NCBI GenBank assembly: GCA_934183255.1 | Contig: CAKPSD010000001.1 | Location: 682,001-746,000, forward strand | Source of the DNA: an uncultured Bacilli bacterium | Lineage (GTDB): Bacteria > Bacillota_I > Bacilli_A > RFN20 > DUOF01 | Length of the DNA: 64,000 bases | Reading direction: 5' to 3' | Part shown: piece by piece, positions 39,081 to 54,000 of the stretch | Numbering within the stretch: position 1 is the stretch's first letter | Layout: each line of letters begins with the position of its first letter | Notes under the pieces: generated by a model | Databases searched by the model: none | What the model saw: the letters and a program-made list of their open reading frames with translations, nothing else | What the model was told of the DNA's origin: nothing | Made by a program: the position numbers and the translations under genes

Positions 39081-42000
39081 TTATTGCTTAATTAGTTTCT
39101 TTTTTTGAATTAATATTGTAAATATAAATATACTTACAAAAGACATCATTAGCAATAAAATTAATAACATTTTTTCATAATTTGTTTTATATGCTATTTT
39201 TGGTTCTTCTGTCTTATTTGTTACAGACAAGTTAACAACAAGTTTTGTATTAACTCTTCCTACCTCATCAGTAACCTCAACAAACACCTTATAATTACCT
39301 GCAATAGAAGTATCAATATTATCAACAATTCTATTTTCATACATATAAATATATTTATATGTATGTATTTCATGTTTGCCAAGTAATGAATAATTATTAT
39401 ATGAGTATGCAGTTATTTGCGGAAGTTCAAATATATCGCCAGAATTTATTGAGTAAGATGCAGTAGTTACAACCTCTCCTGAATCATCAATAACTTCAAC
39501 ATCTGGATTCATATTGATAATATGTATAACAACTGTTTCAGTAACTTTATTTCCAGAATTATTTATAGTTACTAAATTAATGAAGTAACTATTATCATAG
39601 GTTCTAGTATTGTTTTGATCTCCTTCAAGAAGCAACTCACTTGCATGTAATAAGAATGCTTCTAATGGTTCCATAATAAATTTGTAATTTTCACCAGTAT
39701 CACTATAGCTTAATGAGACATTACCACTACTATCGTATATTGCTCCATTTCCATTTATTTGTACTTTTCTAGATGCACCATTTGATGTTGTTATAGTGCC
39801 ACCATTTGAGCACAATGCAACAGTTGTACTTCCATATAAACTAGTACATGTTAAGTTCATAGAGATATCGTTTTCTACATATTTAACATTTGTTGATATA
39901 CTATTTTCAAATATAACCTTAAAGTATATTTTATCTGTTAAATTATATATTTTGCCTCTATCAAGAACAATAGGAGCAGCAAACTCATAATACATTTCAT
40001 TTACATTAGGATAATTAGCTTTGTTAGATTTCCAGTTTTCTACTAGTTCTTTAATATACCCTGTAACAGAAGTTATTTTACTTGATCCATATGTAGTACA
40101 TGGGCCATTTGGTGTTAACCTGTTGCAATAATCTTCTATAACATTTATAACAGAAGTTGTTGAAGAACCATATTCAATATTCTTTTCTGGTTCATTCATA
40201 TCTATTAATAGCATGTCTGACAACAAATCACCAGTTCCTATATTTCCGGCTTTATCTTTAAATCCTTCTTTTATCTTTAATTGCAATAAGCCATTATATT
40301 TTTCTAATGCTTTTAATCTTGCGTGATTACCACCATTAGTATTTTCATCAATTATTATTGGCATATATAATTCTAATGTATATACATATTTAGAGCCATC
40401 CCAACCATTACTTGAATCAAGCGTCATGTACTCTTCATATTCTCTTGCAACAATACTGTAATTTGCAAGTTCACCACTAAGTCCACTTACAAAATCATTA
40501 ATTACGTCTTGGAACTCTTCTAAAATGTGATATTGTAATTCACTCTCATCAAATGTAATAGTAAATTTAATGTACTTACCATATCCAACATATCTACTTA
40601 CTGAGCATGAATTATTAGAGCCACTAGTACAATTAGAGTAAGAACCATTTTGAATTCTACTTCTTAGATATTCTGTAAATGTTTTATCTAGAATTTCTTC
40701 ATTCTTTTCACTCTTAACTTTGAAGTTATCTCCATCTTCCTCCCAAGTTAAATCTTTTACTTCTGTATCAATACTTATAACTGGCGCTATAGTATCAAAT
40801 GTTATCCCAACATCATTTTCATGATGGCTCACCCATAATAAATCTGCAGTATCTCTATTTTCTGTTTTTTCTTCTGATTTTAAATATGGTGCACCAAATA
40901 TTTTTCCATACTTACTTTCTGATTCTAATAATTGATTGTCATACCCCGCGTTATCTCTTAAGTAAGAAACTTGAATATCACCATCATATATTCTTACTGA
41001 ATAAATAGTTGAGTTTCCTTTTACAACTTCAACATCATTTAATACTAAATCATTTTGATTATCTAACTTATTAGCTAATGTAAAACTTACACTATAATCA
41101 TAATAAGTAGAACCATCAACAGCTGTTTTCAAATAGCTATTCATTCCACCATCATGTGATGATGTATAAATATTCAAAGAATATTGTTTTTTGCCATTAT
41201 TATCCAAAATAGCTTCGCCAGTATTTGAATCTATCTTATATTCCTTAACAAACGCTATATGACATAGTTTATTAGCCTCACAAGTATTAATAGTATACTC
41301 TGTGCCATTTAATTTAACTGTTATGCTACCTTTTGCTAAGGCAAATACTTCTAAGGCAAATTTTTCATATCCTAAATTAGTATTTGAAACAATATTATTA
41401 GATTCATTAACCCTCATTTTGTGAGTATTATCACTAGTAGGGCTATACCAAGCTTGTAAATTATAAGACCAAATTAATTCTGTTTGTTTCTTATACTCAA
41501 TATCACTTGGATCATCATGATAATATGTTGAGAATCTATAAGTAACTTTTCTTGATAAAGGAGTACCTAACTCATCTGTTATAAAGCTATCTCTTATATT
41601 ATATATTCTACCTGTATAGTGAATCTTTAAAGTTCCATTATCATTAATTAAGTCACTGCAATCACTAGTATAACATAATTTAATTGCATCAATTCTCTCT
41701 ACTGTTCCATCTGCTTCAGTAGGTATTTGTTCATTTACTCTATCAATTAGAGATACTCTTATTCGCTCGTTATCATCATCTTCAGCAATAGTATATGTAC
41801 AGTTTACAGTTCTAACAGGATACATATTTTCATAATTACTTACATCATATCCAGCACATACTGCATAGTATTTCTTCTCATTATTATCACCTGTTAATTC
41901 AATATAGAATTTGTCTTTATAAATTAATACAGGTTCACTAAACGATACTTTTAATGTAATGGTGTCTCCAGCTTTATAATGATAATATTCATTGCTATCC

Positions 42001-45000
42001 ACTTTATCTACAGTAATATCCTCAATATATGGTGCACGAGTATCACCTGTTATAAATGCAGGAGGTTGAACAGCTACTATTAATTGTCCTTGTTTTCCTT
42101 TATATTCATATAATCCAGTATATTTATTTCCATAAACATCTGTTATTAAGTTTTTATCGTTAGCATTGTTCTTTTCAAAGAAGAATTCAAACTTAACCTC
42201 TGGATCATAGCTAATAAATGGGCTTAATTCTAGTTCACCATTATCTCCTACAACTAACTGATATTTATAAACTAATGATTTACCTACAACTTTGATGTTA
42301 GCGTCTAACACATAATTACCATTCTTATCTTTTACATACTTACCATTAACAAGATTATACCTATTATTATTTTCTATTAAGATATATCTACTTTCATTAA
42401 CCTCATAATATTCTCCTGTATCTGATCTAACATATTCACCATCTGCATTCTTAGTATATCTCTTGTTATTTACAATTTGATAGAATTCACCTGGTTTAAT
42501 CTCATCAATTTGAACAGCACTACTACCACGAGCAAATCTAATATACAAGTTAGGCAAACTATTAACATCAATATCTTGATTTAATCTTTCATTAAAAATA
42601 ACAGCTATTAAAACAGTTGAAGTATGGTTAATCTTACCTCCACCAAGTGGATAAATAAGAACAGCATCATATACTGTTATGCCTTCTACTTGCTTTTTAG
42701 GATCGCTATTTACATATGGAATATATGGAGGTGTATTATCAGCAACCATCTCAACTCCAGGTTCTGTAACACTCTCATTTCCTAATTTATCATACATAGT
42801 TAATCTTAAGTAATATTGACCATCATCCATAATAGGAACTGGTAATCTTATATAATATCTGGCGTTTTTACCGCTACAAGACCAATCATCTTTTCTTTCT
42901 TTTATTTCAGTAAAGTCATCATTATATACATGGCATCCTTTATATTCATCCTTTAATTCTCCATTAAGAGTTAATGAACTAAATTCAACTTTTTCTATAA
43001 CTCCTCCACCTTTTCTTATCCATTCATAGTAAGAAGTAGAGTAATCTATTCCAACACCTCTTAATGGTTCTTCTAAATCAAGATCTTCTATATAAACTTC
43101 AATACTTGTTACTAAGTCTGATTTTCTACGATAGTATCCATCAAACCATAAATTCAAGTAATCTGTTCTATATTCAGTTATATCATATTCACCTATGCTA
43201 TTTTGATATCTATCAATATCCAAACCAAAATGTTTTGTTATTTGATCTATTTTTAACGATCCATAGTTACTGTCCGCTGTAACAACTGGTCCACTATATG
43301 TTCTAATAGAGTATAAATAAGTATTATCATCCCCAAACAAAATACTTTCAATAGTATCATTTGCTACCGATATAGTACCATAATCAGTGGTTGTACCTGC
43401 AGAAATATCACTAGTAGATCTAGCTTTATATATTCCTATCTCACTATTATATGCACTATCAGTAACATTGCTATAAATAAGAACAGTTCCATTTTCTTGA
43501 TAAGATTCATTAAAGTATGAACCAGCAGCATTATATACAAATGCAAAGTAAACTAACTTATTAAGATGAACATCTTTAAAGTTAAACTTAAATATCCATT
43601 CCCCATTACTTGTTCCATCACTTAATGTACTAGTTATCTTAAAGATATTTCTAACGCCTACTTCAGTAACTTTAACTAATATTTCTATTGTAAAGTCTTT
43701 CTTAAATAATGTTCTACCAAAATAGTTTTCGTTAATAAATTCATCTCTACCTACATCATTTACATTTACAATAGGTTTAGCATCTGGTACATACTCAACG
43801 CACCCTTTCATAGATCCATCATTGTTCCATACTCTTCCACATTTAGCATTGTTATCATAATTATAACTATTACCACTTATATCATACCATTGAGTATATG
43901 CTTGTTCTCTATATTCTACTACTGGTGCATTATTATCCACATGCAAATTAACATTAGGTAAGTTAAATACTGTATTTAAAGCGGAATTAGCATATTTAAT
44001 ATATGTATTACCCTCTCTAGTAATTCTTTCATACACTAATCCGTTAATAGTAAAGGTATTACTACTTCCTATAGTTATATTTTGCCCTATTGTATATTCT
44101 ACTCCATTTAATGTGAACTTATTATTTGAAACATATATTTCGTAATCTTGTACTCGTGTACTTTCTACTCCTGGATCATAATAAGAATCAGAAGAACTAT
44201 AACTTAAGTTTTCTGCTAAATCTTTAAATGCACCTTCTCCAATATAGAAGTTAACAACATAATCATCTATGTTATCTGCCTCAATAGTAACAGTCATATC
44301 TATTATAAGTAGTCTTCTAACTTCTCCATTAACTTCTTGAGTAATTAATTTAGTAGCAAAGTTAATAGTAACATAATTACTAAAGATGTATTGTTTTGAA
44401 ACAATCGTTGCTTCTTCTCCATCAACTGGAACAGTAAATGCAGTATATGCACAATTTGTTTCATTTGGCGTAAATGTTGCTGTTTCTGTGCTCAATTCAT
44501 CTTTTCTTGTTGTAATGTTAAAGATAAATTTGCACCAATCAACACTCATATCATTCTTATCATCTACTAATATAGTATACTTAACTCTACTTCCTTTAGT
44601 CATATAAAGATCATCTACATAACTATCACCAACAAATGTACCATCTTTCTTTTGTGGTCCTGAGATAGCTATAATTTCTGGTCTCTTTAAGTCAATAGCT
44701 GGGTCATCAGTACCAATATCACCATAGTTAATATTACCAGCTGAAGTTATATCTTTATCAAGTGGATTGCCTGCTTCATCAACAATATTTTCTACATAAC
44801 TAATAGTATCATTGCTACCATCATCAATTGATACAATGTGTAAATTATTAATTTCTATTTCTTCATCTAACTCTGTTGTGTTGATTGTATAACTACATAC
44901 AATACCACTTACATAATCAGATGATGTCATACATCCAAAGATTAACTCTTCTTCCGTACTACCTTTTACAACTAGGCTTAATTGTTGATTGCTAATAAAT

Positions 45001-48000
45001 TTAATGTTTTCACTAAATAGTGTTTCAACAAATATTGTGCTTCCTCTACCATAGTGAGTTTTAGTTGATGGCTTATACCCTGTAACTTTATTTCCTTCTT
45101 TTATTTCATCTACTAATCTAAAACCTATAATCCAAGGACTTATAGTATCTGCTTCAATAGTATCTATATAATCAGATATATCTAATACATTATTAACACT
45201 AACTACTGTAGAACATGTTGTTGTAGTGCTAAAGTCATTAGTTGCATTACAGATAACTTCAACGCCATTTTTTACTCCATTTGTATATATTGCGCTAAAT
45301 TCTTTTTTAATATTTAATCTAGTATTAAATACTACATTAAGTACCAATTTTTCTCCATTTAAATATATTTCACTATCATTTGTAGGTTTACTTGCTCTTG
45401 TTACAGAACGTATTCTATCTATTGCCCATGGGTTAGTATCACTACCACTCTTAATAGTAAAATTAGAGTTATTTTCAATAGGAGTGTAATTTGTATCATC
45501 TGGTATCGTACATGTCGTAACTGTACCATTACTTATTGTGTTACAAGTAGCTAACACTTCATTATCTATACCATCATTTACTTTTTGGCTTATTGCTACT
45601 GTAAAGCTAGTTGATGTTGTTACATTTTCTGCAAATGTTAATGTAAACGTTTTATTTCCATTATATACAATATTACTTACTTTATTTAATAGTTGAGTAT
45701 ATGTATTATAAGTTCCATTTATTAACTTATTATAACCTGTAACATCAATAGAATTAACTCCAACTAGTTCGTGTTCACAAATGATATAAGTTAAATTATC
45801 CCCTGTTGTATTACATACGAATGTAACGCCATTAGTTCTATTTTCTCCTATCTTATACAATATAAGATTAAAGCTGTAATTAATACTTGTTTCATAGTTA
45901 AAGTATGCTTTTAATTGAACTTTCTTATTAGAGTCAACAGCTTCAAAGATAGTTTGATTTGAAATGTTATTGCCTACCTCATTTACTGCTTGGAAACTAG
46001 TAATTCTTTCCTCTAACAATTCTTTATTGACATCTGTTGTACCTGTTACTTCAAAGTTTGTATTTTTGTCTAACAATTGGGCGTATGCAAGGTTACCGTT
46101 ATCAGCACTAATAACATTACCATACATATCTATCATACCATCATATGAAATGCTAATAATAACCTTACCATTATCACCAGTACTGTTACGTAAGTTAGCA
46201 ATATCAACATCATTTACTTTATACTTAATAATAATGTTAATACCAAATAGCATACCATTATCCTCAACATTATCATCAAATGAAACATCTACTTTTATTT
46301 TTCCATTTTCTTTATTAGTTGCTTCTTTATTACCAAATCTAATATCAATCTTCATGGTTTCTCTACATTCTGCATTGCAGTGAATGATTTCAGAGAAACT
46401 TGCAATTGTTGTAATAATGTCGCCATCTTTCAAGTATTCATATTCTCTATTTTCTTCAGGCATAATATCAAACCCTGTTAATACTGGAGCTTCATTATCA
46501 ACGATATATTCTTTACTATCCATGTAAATTACTGTATTTCCTAAGTTATCTACAGCTTTTATCCATAAGTACCATTTACCAGAAATAGTAGGATATTCAG
46601 CCTTAAATCCTGTTATATTACCATTTGCATCTCTCATAGTAAGTATTGGTTGAACAAAGTTAACAGATGCTGCTTCTACTTTCATATTTTGCCAACTATA
46701 GAACAAGTTAATGTAACTATCTCCTACTAATGTTGTGTCTACTCCAGCACCAGATATAACACCATTTTCAGTATTAATTTGATCTGTTTGGTCTGTTAAT
46801 TTTATTTCAACATTCTTTATTTCATCTTTCTTACATGCATCACCAACGCATTCTTTACCTACATGGTAATATGCATCATACCACCTTAAAATACTATTAG
46901 TTTCATAATAACTATATCCAACATTCAATGTTTGAGGACTTGATCCAGATTTAATGCTAATTCCATTTATAGTTCCCATAACTTCACTATAAGATACAAA
47001 GTTGATTGATTCTTCTTGTGCGCCAAATGTTTTGCTACAATTAGCTACTCTAGTACCGGCACTTGCGCTACATGTGAATGTTATAGTTTTTGCCAATGGA
47101 CTTCCAGTTAATGGATCTGTGCCAGCAAATGTAACTGTTGAATTAATAGAATTAAATCCACTAGAAGTAACACTATTTAATATGAATCTATAATATACTG
47201 TGCTACCACTACCATATAATGTATTTAACGAATCTAGCCCTTCTCCATCAACTAAGTAATTGCTTCTATCAAATCTTAGTGTATTAACGTTATTGTTTAG
47301 CCTTACTTCTTGTTCTAATAAAGCTCTCTTATATAGCATTATATTACTAATATATATAGTTATTGTTCCTGATTCTCTTCTTATAAATTCAACATTAGGA
47401 GTATCACTTGCTAAAGTAGAAGCTAAAGAAATTGTTTGAACTGCATTGTTATTTATATAATATTTTAATGTATTTCTATCTACTACAAAAGTAACCTTAT
47501 ATATTTCACCCTCTACTAAACTAGCAATTTGTGTATCCGCACTTGATTGTCCTATAAATAATTGGTTATTTTTAACTTTTATCTTAAATTTATCGCTACT
47601 TATTAAATAACGACTACCACTACCAACATATCTAAATGTAATAGCAAAGGTCATCTTATCATAGAACTTAATACCTGTTTTCTTAGTATCATTATAGTTT
47701 TCTATATTTACATATCCATCTGTATTAGATACTAAGCTATCTGATGTCCAATAAGTACCATCGTTGTTATATCCTTGTAAGTAACCAGAAGATTTCTTTG
47801 CTAAATCAAACCAAGTTGTGTTATCAACAACTTTGTCATCGTCTTCACCTTCTCCTGATGTCACATCTCCAATTACAATTTCTGGAGCGTTACTATCAGT
47901 AACAACAAATCTTTCAAATTCTCCAACTGGTCCAATATCTTGACTTTCTCTTTTTCCTTCATTTCCAGCATAATCTCTAATTGCGCCACTATTTATACTT

Positions 48001-51000
48001 AAATACATAGCTTTAGTAGTGATCTTTAAGTATTCTCCTCCATTTGCTAGGATATACTCATCACCAACTTTATTGTATCTATTACTATTGTAAATATAAT
48101 AATACTCTAAAGTATTATCATCACCATTTAGAGGAACACCTAAATATTTACCATCGCTTTTAAGAGTGCCACCAACATCACTATAAGTATTCGTTCCTGG
48201 TATAATCTTGTGATAATATGCATCTTTTGCAGTTATAGTAATTCTAATTGTTATATTTTTGATTCCATTTACTTCTGATTCTGCTAATAAGAATTCCTTA
48301 GTTACTGTTACAAAATGGTTATCAACTTCATCAAAGTAAGCAAGTGTTTTATTTAAATCTTCCATATAATATTGAATTCTAATATTATTATAATTTTTAT
48401 TAGTATTATTAGTTATGTAATGCCATAATTCATTATAGTTAGCATCTTTTACTGTAATAGTAAAGATAGCGCTATCTCCTTCTTTAATATAAACTTTAGT
48501 GGTATCACTACCTATTTGTGTTCCTGTAGGTCCATCTATTTCTATAACAGGTGCTATAGTATCAAACACAATATTTATATCAAGATTACCATCCGTATAA
48601 TCTACATTTTTATTTTCTTCTTTTATTAAATCAAATGCACTCATTAAGTTACCATAATACTCATTTTTATTTCCTGAAGGAGCACTATAATCACTTATGA
48701 ATAAGATACTTGTTTCTGAACCATTAATATTAGTTAAACTACTTGTACTAGTAACTACAGTTTCACTAGTAAAGATACTTGCTACATAGATTTCTCTAGC
48801 ATCTGATCCTTCTTTAATAGTATAAGAACAAGTAAATGTATTTTCGTTATTGTTTAATGTACATACCGCTATTTGTTCGTAATCACTATAATTAGCATTT
48901 CTAGACTTTAAGGAAGCATAGATAGTAGGAGTAGCATTTCTAATAATATAATCATTTTCAATAGTATAGTTTACTCCTCCAAGAGTAAATGAATTTTCTA
49001 CTATATTAGCAACTGTATTTCCTGCACTTGCAAGGATTCTATCATTCCATCTTGTATACTCATTATTATTTAAAATAAATTTATAATCAGCAATTTTAGC
49101 AGCTCTTATCTTATTTGCTAACAAAACACTTTCATTCATTGTAACTTTAAATTTAAATTCACTATCTTTAGCATAATAATATTGTTTTATATCATCTATA
49201 GTTACAACAGAATCCTTCTCAACAATTTCCATATTAGTAATATATGGATGAATTGTATCAACATTAATGTCTACTTGTTTACCTAAAGGAGTAGTATTAT
49301 TAACTCCCTTATCATTTAAAGAAATATTAATAGGAGTAATAGTTTTACCTAATGAATCTTTATATATTGCATTATTTAAGTTATATGAAATATTTATTAT
49401 TCCATTATCACCATCTGCTTCTCTATATGAAGAAGCATTTTTAATAGTATAACTACAAATATAGTTAAATCCTTGTAAAGAACATGTTAGTGTATTTTTA
49501 GGGTTATTACCACCGATAGTTAATATTGGTTGTATATCACTACTACCACTAACTAATGTAACAGCTTTATTGAAACTTATTATAAATCTAATTTCATCAT
49601 TACCATTATATGTATTAATGTCATTAGCATTTATGATATCAATATCATTAACTACTAATTCTATATCATCATAAACAAATTCTTTAGTGAATACATAAGT
49701 GTGCTCATTTCCAGCATAATCTAGTAAATAAATATGTAATATCCAAGAACCAGTACCTTTAGATATAGGTAATTCTATAGTTATATCATCTATAGTTTCA
49801 TTATATCTAATTAAACTTGTACCATCTTCTCCATTATTTTTAACATCAATAGTAGAACTATTATTAGTCCATAAATATTTTAATGTTTTAATTCTACTTG
49901 TCATGTACACTTTCTTATTATACAAGCTTACTTTACTATAATCTAAAGTAATAGTTTGATTAACATTTGTATCTGTAGAATTTCTATTATCGTAGTGATA
50001 ATATCCATCTAACCAAGATACTAATCCTTTTGTTACATAGTTATTTATATCTTCAATAGATGTACCATTAACATATCTATTTGTATCTCTTAATAAATTA
50101 TTTGCTATTTCACTATCACTAAGTGCTACAGTATATGTTCTTATTGCATATATTTCTAAGTTATCACTACTTGTAATATTAATTGATTTAATACTAGCTG
50201 ATATATAACTATTTGTATATGTAACATTATTTGTCTTTACTCCATTCACATAAACATTAATATCGCTATTTGTTCTTACAACACTTATTGTTTCTAAACT
50301 ACCTGTTAAACCATTTATTGTTACTTGATATGCATTTGAGTTTTCATCATTAATAACAAATGTAAATGTATTAGAACTCTTAACTACAAATTGTAATGTA
50401 AAGTCTCCTTTTATAACATTAGTTAAGATTGTATTAATTGTAACCACTTTACCATTAAAGATATTAAGATGATTGTTTTTCCATAAATATTCACCATCAT
50501 TAGCCATCCAATAACTAATACCATATCCATTAGCCACTACTACTGTAGTATTATCATTTGCTAAATCATACCAATTTAATAATTCACTATTGTTTTCGCC
50601 ATTTCTATCAACTTCTGGTTTAGTGCTATCAAATATAATTTGTTTATCTACATCTTTTGTACTGTTATTTGCAGTTGTATTTAAATTAATATAATTATCT
50701 GGATATAATTGGGTACTATCACTTACTATTATTACTTCACTATATCTATAATTACTCCAACTATTTAAAGAAGCATCTACTAAGTCATTTGAAGTAGCTC
50801 TTATAACTTCAATATCATAAAGATTAGTGTTTTCTGGAATTATATATTCGCATCTAATTGTTTTTATTTCTTCTATATAAGCACATGTAGTAGTAGTAAA
50901 TGTAACTTCATCACCACTATCAACTTTTTTGCCTTGCATTGTTAATGTGAAATTAGTAAATGTTATATAGTCTTCTCTATCATCTAATTTAAGATCTATA

Positions 51001-54000
51001 AACATTGTATCATTAGCTTTATATGTATAGTAAGTTAAATTATTATACTCATATATGCCATTTTCATTACTATAGTTATAAATATCTATATCTTGTATAA
51101 ATGGCATTATTGTATCTACTCTTACTATATAAGTGTTATCTTTATACTTATTGTAAGAAGTATCATCTTTGTAATAATAGAAGTTTGTGTTTGATATAGT
51201 TACACTATTGCTAGTAGATTTAGTATTATTTACATTAGCTACACTAGCCACAAATGAACTAATCTCTATATCACCATTATCACCATTTTTACTTCTTTCT
51301 TCGCTATCTAATTTAACTATTGTGTATGTATAAATTACATTCATTCCTTTAATAGTAATTGTAGGAGTTGTTTCTCTTAACTCTTGAGTAACACCATCAT
51401 AGTAATTCTTTACATCTACTAATCTAGAAGTTATTTCTACGTTTCCACTTATTGGTCTACTATAAGTAGCGATTATTGTTAGCGTATCCTCTTTATTTAA
51501 TCTATATGTATTAGTATCTTTTATACAACCTAAACCAGTATAGTTACAAATTGCTACTATACTATTTAGTGATGCAGTATCATTATCAACAAAGTATGAT
51601 TTTTCATATTTATATACTTTTGTATTTCCTGCTCTATCTACTGTTTTTAACCATAATGAATATGAACCTGTTACTGTAGGTAAAGGTATAGAAATCTTAT
51701 TTCCATTATTTATTCCCTCAAATGAAGTAAATCCTGTTGTGCTCTTATCAAAATCATCACTAGTATAAACGCTACTATTTACCCATTTATAACCTGATAA
51801 AATGTAATCAATTCCTGAAACAGAACCTGTATTGCTTGAAACATCAAAAGTTACTTCAACATTGCCAGTTTTATTTTTACTATTATAATAGCCATCTAAG
51901 AATGATACTATTCCAGGCAATGAATAATAAGTAACATCTTTTACAAATACATTATTAGGGGTGCTATATCTTGCTACATCTACTGCATTATTAATTGCAA
52001 TAGTAGTTTCATCTAATGCGTATTCATATGCTCTTATAGCAAATATAGTAGCATCTACTCCACCAATACCAAATGATGAAATAGCGCCTAATCCTGTTAA
52101 TGAATTATTTTGTTTTATACTATCTACATATAAAGTATATACGCCATTATCTAATGTTATAGCAAAATGATGTAATCCTGAATATTCACCAATATCTATA
52201 TTCTCATTATTTATTTTTACTATATTTTTAGATGATGTATGAATGTTAATAAAGAATTCTAATGTATATCTTCCCACTAAAGATTTTGTTACTTTAACAC
52301 TGCTTAGTGAAGATATTCTAAGTCCATTATTTATCCATCCATTTGTTGTACCAACTTCATCTCTAAAGTTTCTTTCACTAGTACTATCAAAGTGATTACT
52401 TGATGATGGGTTAAGAATAGTAATAGTTCCATTTACTTCATTACTTGAGAAGTCATACCAAGAATTAGGATTTTCTTCATTATTAGTTACTGTTGGGTCA
52501 ATAATGAATGTATTATCTACAATAAATGTAGATGAAGTTTTACTAATACTTTCATTCTTAGCTAAGTCTGTAACAAATCCCTCTTCAGTTACAATATGCA
52601 CTACATAGTTATTTTTAAATTGTGTAATGTTCATATGAAGATATAATTTATTATTTTCATATTTCCATGCATATCTTATTTTAGCAATTACTGTTTCTAT
52701 TCCATCAATTGTTAACTTAGCATCATATAATGTTGTTCCTGTTTCACTTGCAAAAGGAATAAATGTTACGCTTCCGCTTGTTCTAACTAGATCTACTTTA
52801 GTTGTACCATTTACATACATACTTATTTTAGAAAAGTCTACTTTTGCTGTATCCATATGTTCATTACAATTGTATCCACTAGCTATAGTAGAACAATTTC
52901 TTATAATATTATTATCTGTTAAAGTAATAATATATCTTTGTTCTAGTTTGAATTTATTATTTGTTATTGTAGCAATATCAATGCTTCCATATTTACTTGT
53001 ATCATTAAATCTAACTACTCCATTACTAATCTTATATTCATATCCATTGATAGTAAATGTATTATTAGTAATAGCAGTAACAAATCTTTCTTCAACATAT
53101 AATCCTGGCTTGCTTCCTGTTGTAACAATTGTATATTCTTCATTCTCTTCACTAATTGCATCATCAGTAGGATTATGAATTTCTACTACTGGTTTTGTTG
53201 TATCGAAGACTAATCTTAATTCAGTAGTTGTTTTGTTATTACCACTATATACAAATAAATTATAAACATCTTCTTTGTTAGTTGCAGTAGGGGTTCCATC
53301 ACTTCCTGTAGCGTATGTTACACTTAATGGACTACCTGCTACATCTTCTACAAATACTGTATAGTTAAGTGTTCCTGTTAATAATAAATCTGAAATAGAT
53401 TCATCATCTTGTACTACATATGTACATGTTAATGTAGATACATATTTATCATTAGATGTGTTGCATGTGAAGATTCTAGAAACTTCTGTTGCTGTTCCAT
53501 CCTTAACATTATTTCCAATAGCATTTATCCTTAAAATACCATTAGTTTTAATTAATTCACTGAAGTATACTGTCATTGTAATAGTGTCATTTGCTTTATA
53601 ATGATATTCCGTATAATTACTAAATTCATATACTTTATCACTAACAGAATCAATTTTAATACCTGTAATATAAGGGTTTATACTATCTGCATATGCTCCT
53701 TTATATAAACTTGTTGTTCCATCAAGTAATACTTTCGTTGTTCCATTAATAATTGCACTTCCACTTGTTGTGGTGCTTCCTAAAGCATCTCTAACATTTG
53801 AGATTGAATAATTAAATGACAATTCACCATTATCACCATTATTATCTCTTAATGTAGTACTTGGTGTATTTACACTAGGTTTATATATCACATATGTATA
53901 TTCAATATAGCTTCCTTTTACTCTCTTAGATAATGTTGTTCCTTTAGCGTTTATTCCACCAAATTTTAATATTGCACTATCTTCTACAGTTGTATTTAAT

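Noticed and set aside
45964..46383. 139-codon plus-strand open frame, the longest on that strand
   Set aside because: It lies wholly inside gene 4 in antisense, has no RBS and no recognisable protein features; its length reflects the biased codon use of the repeat gene. The same holds for all other plus-strand frames in the window.
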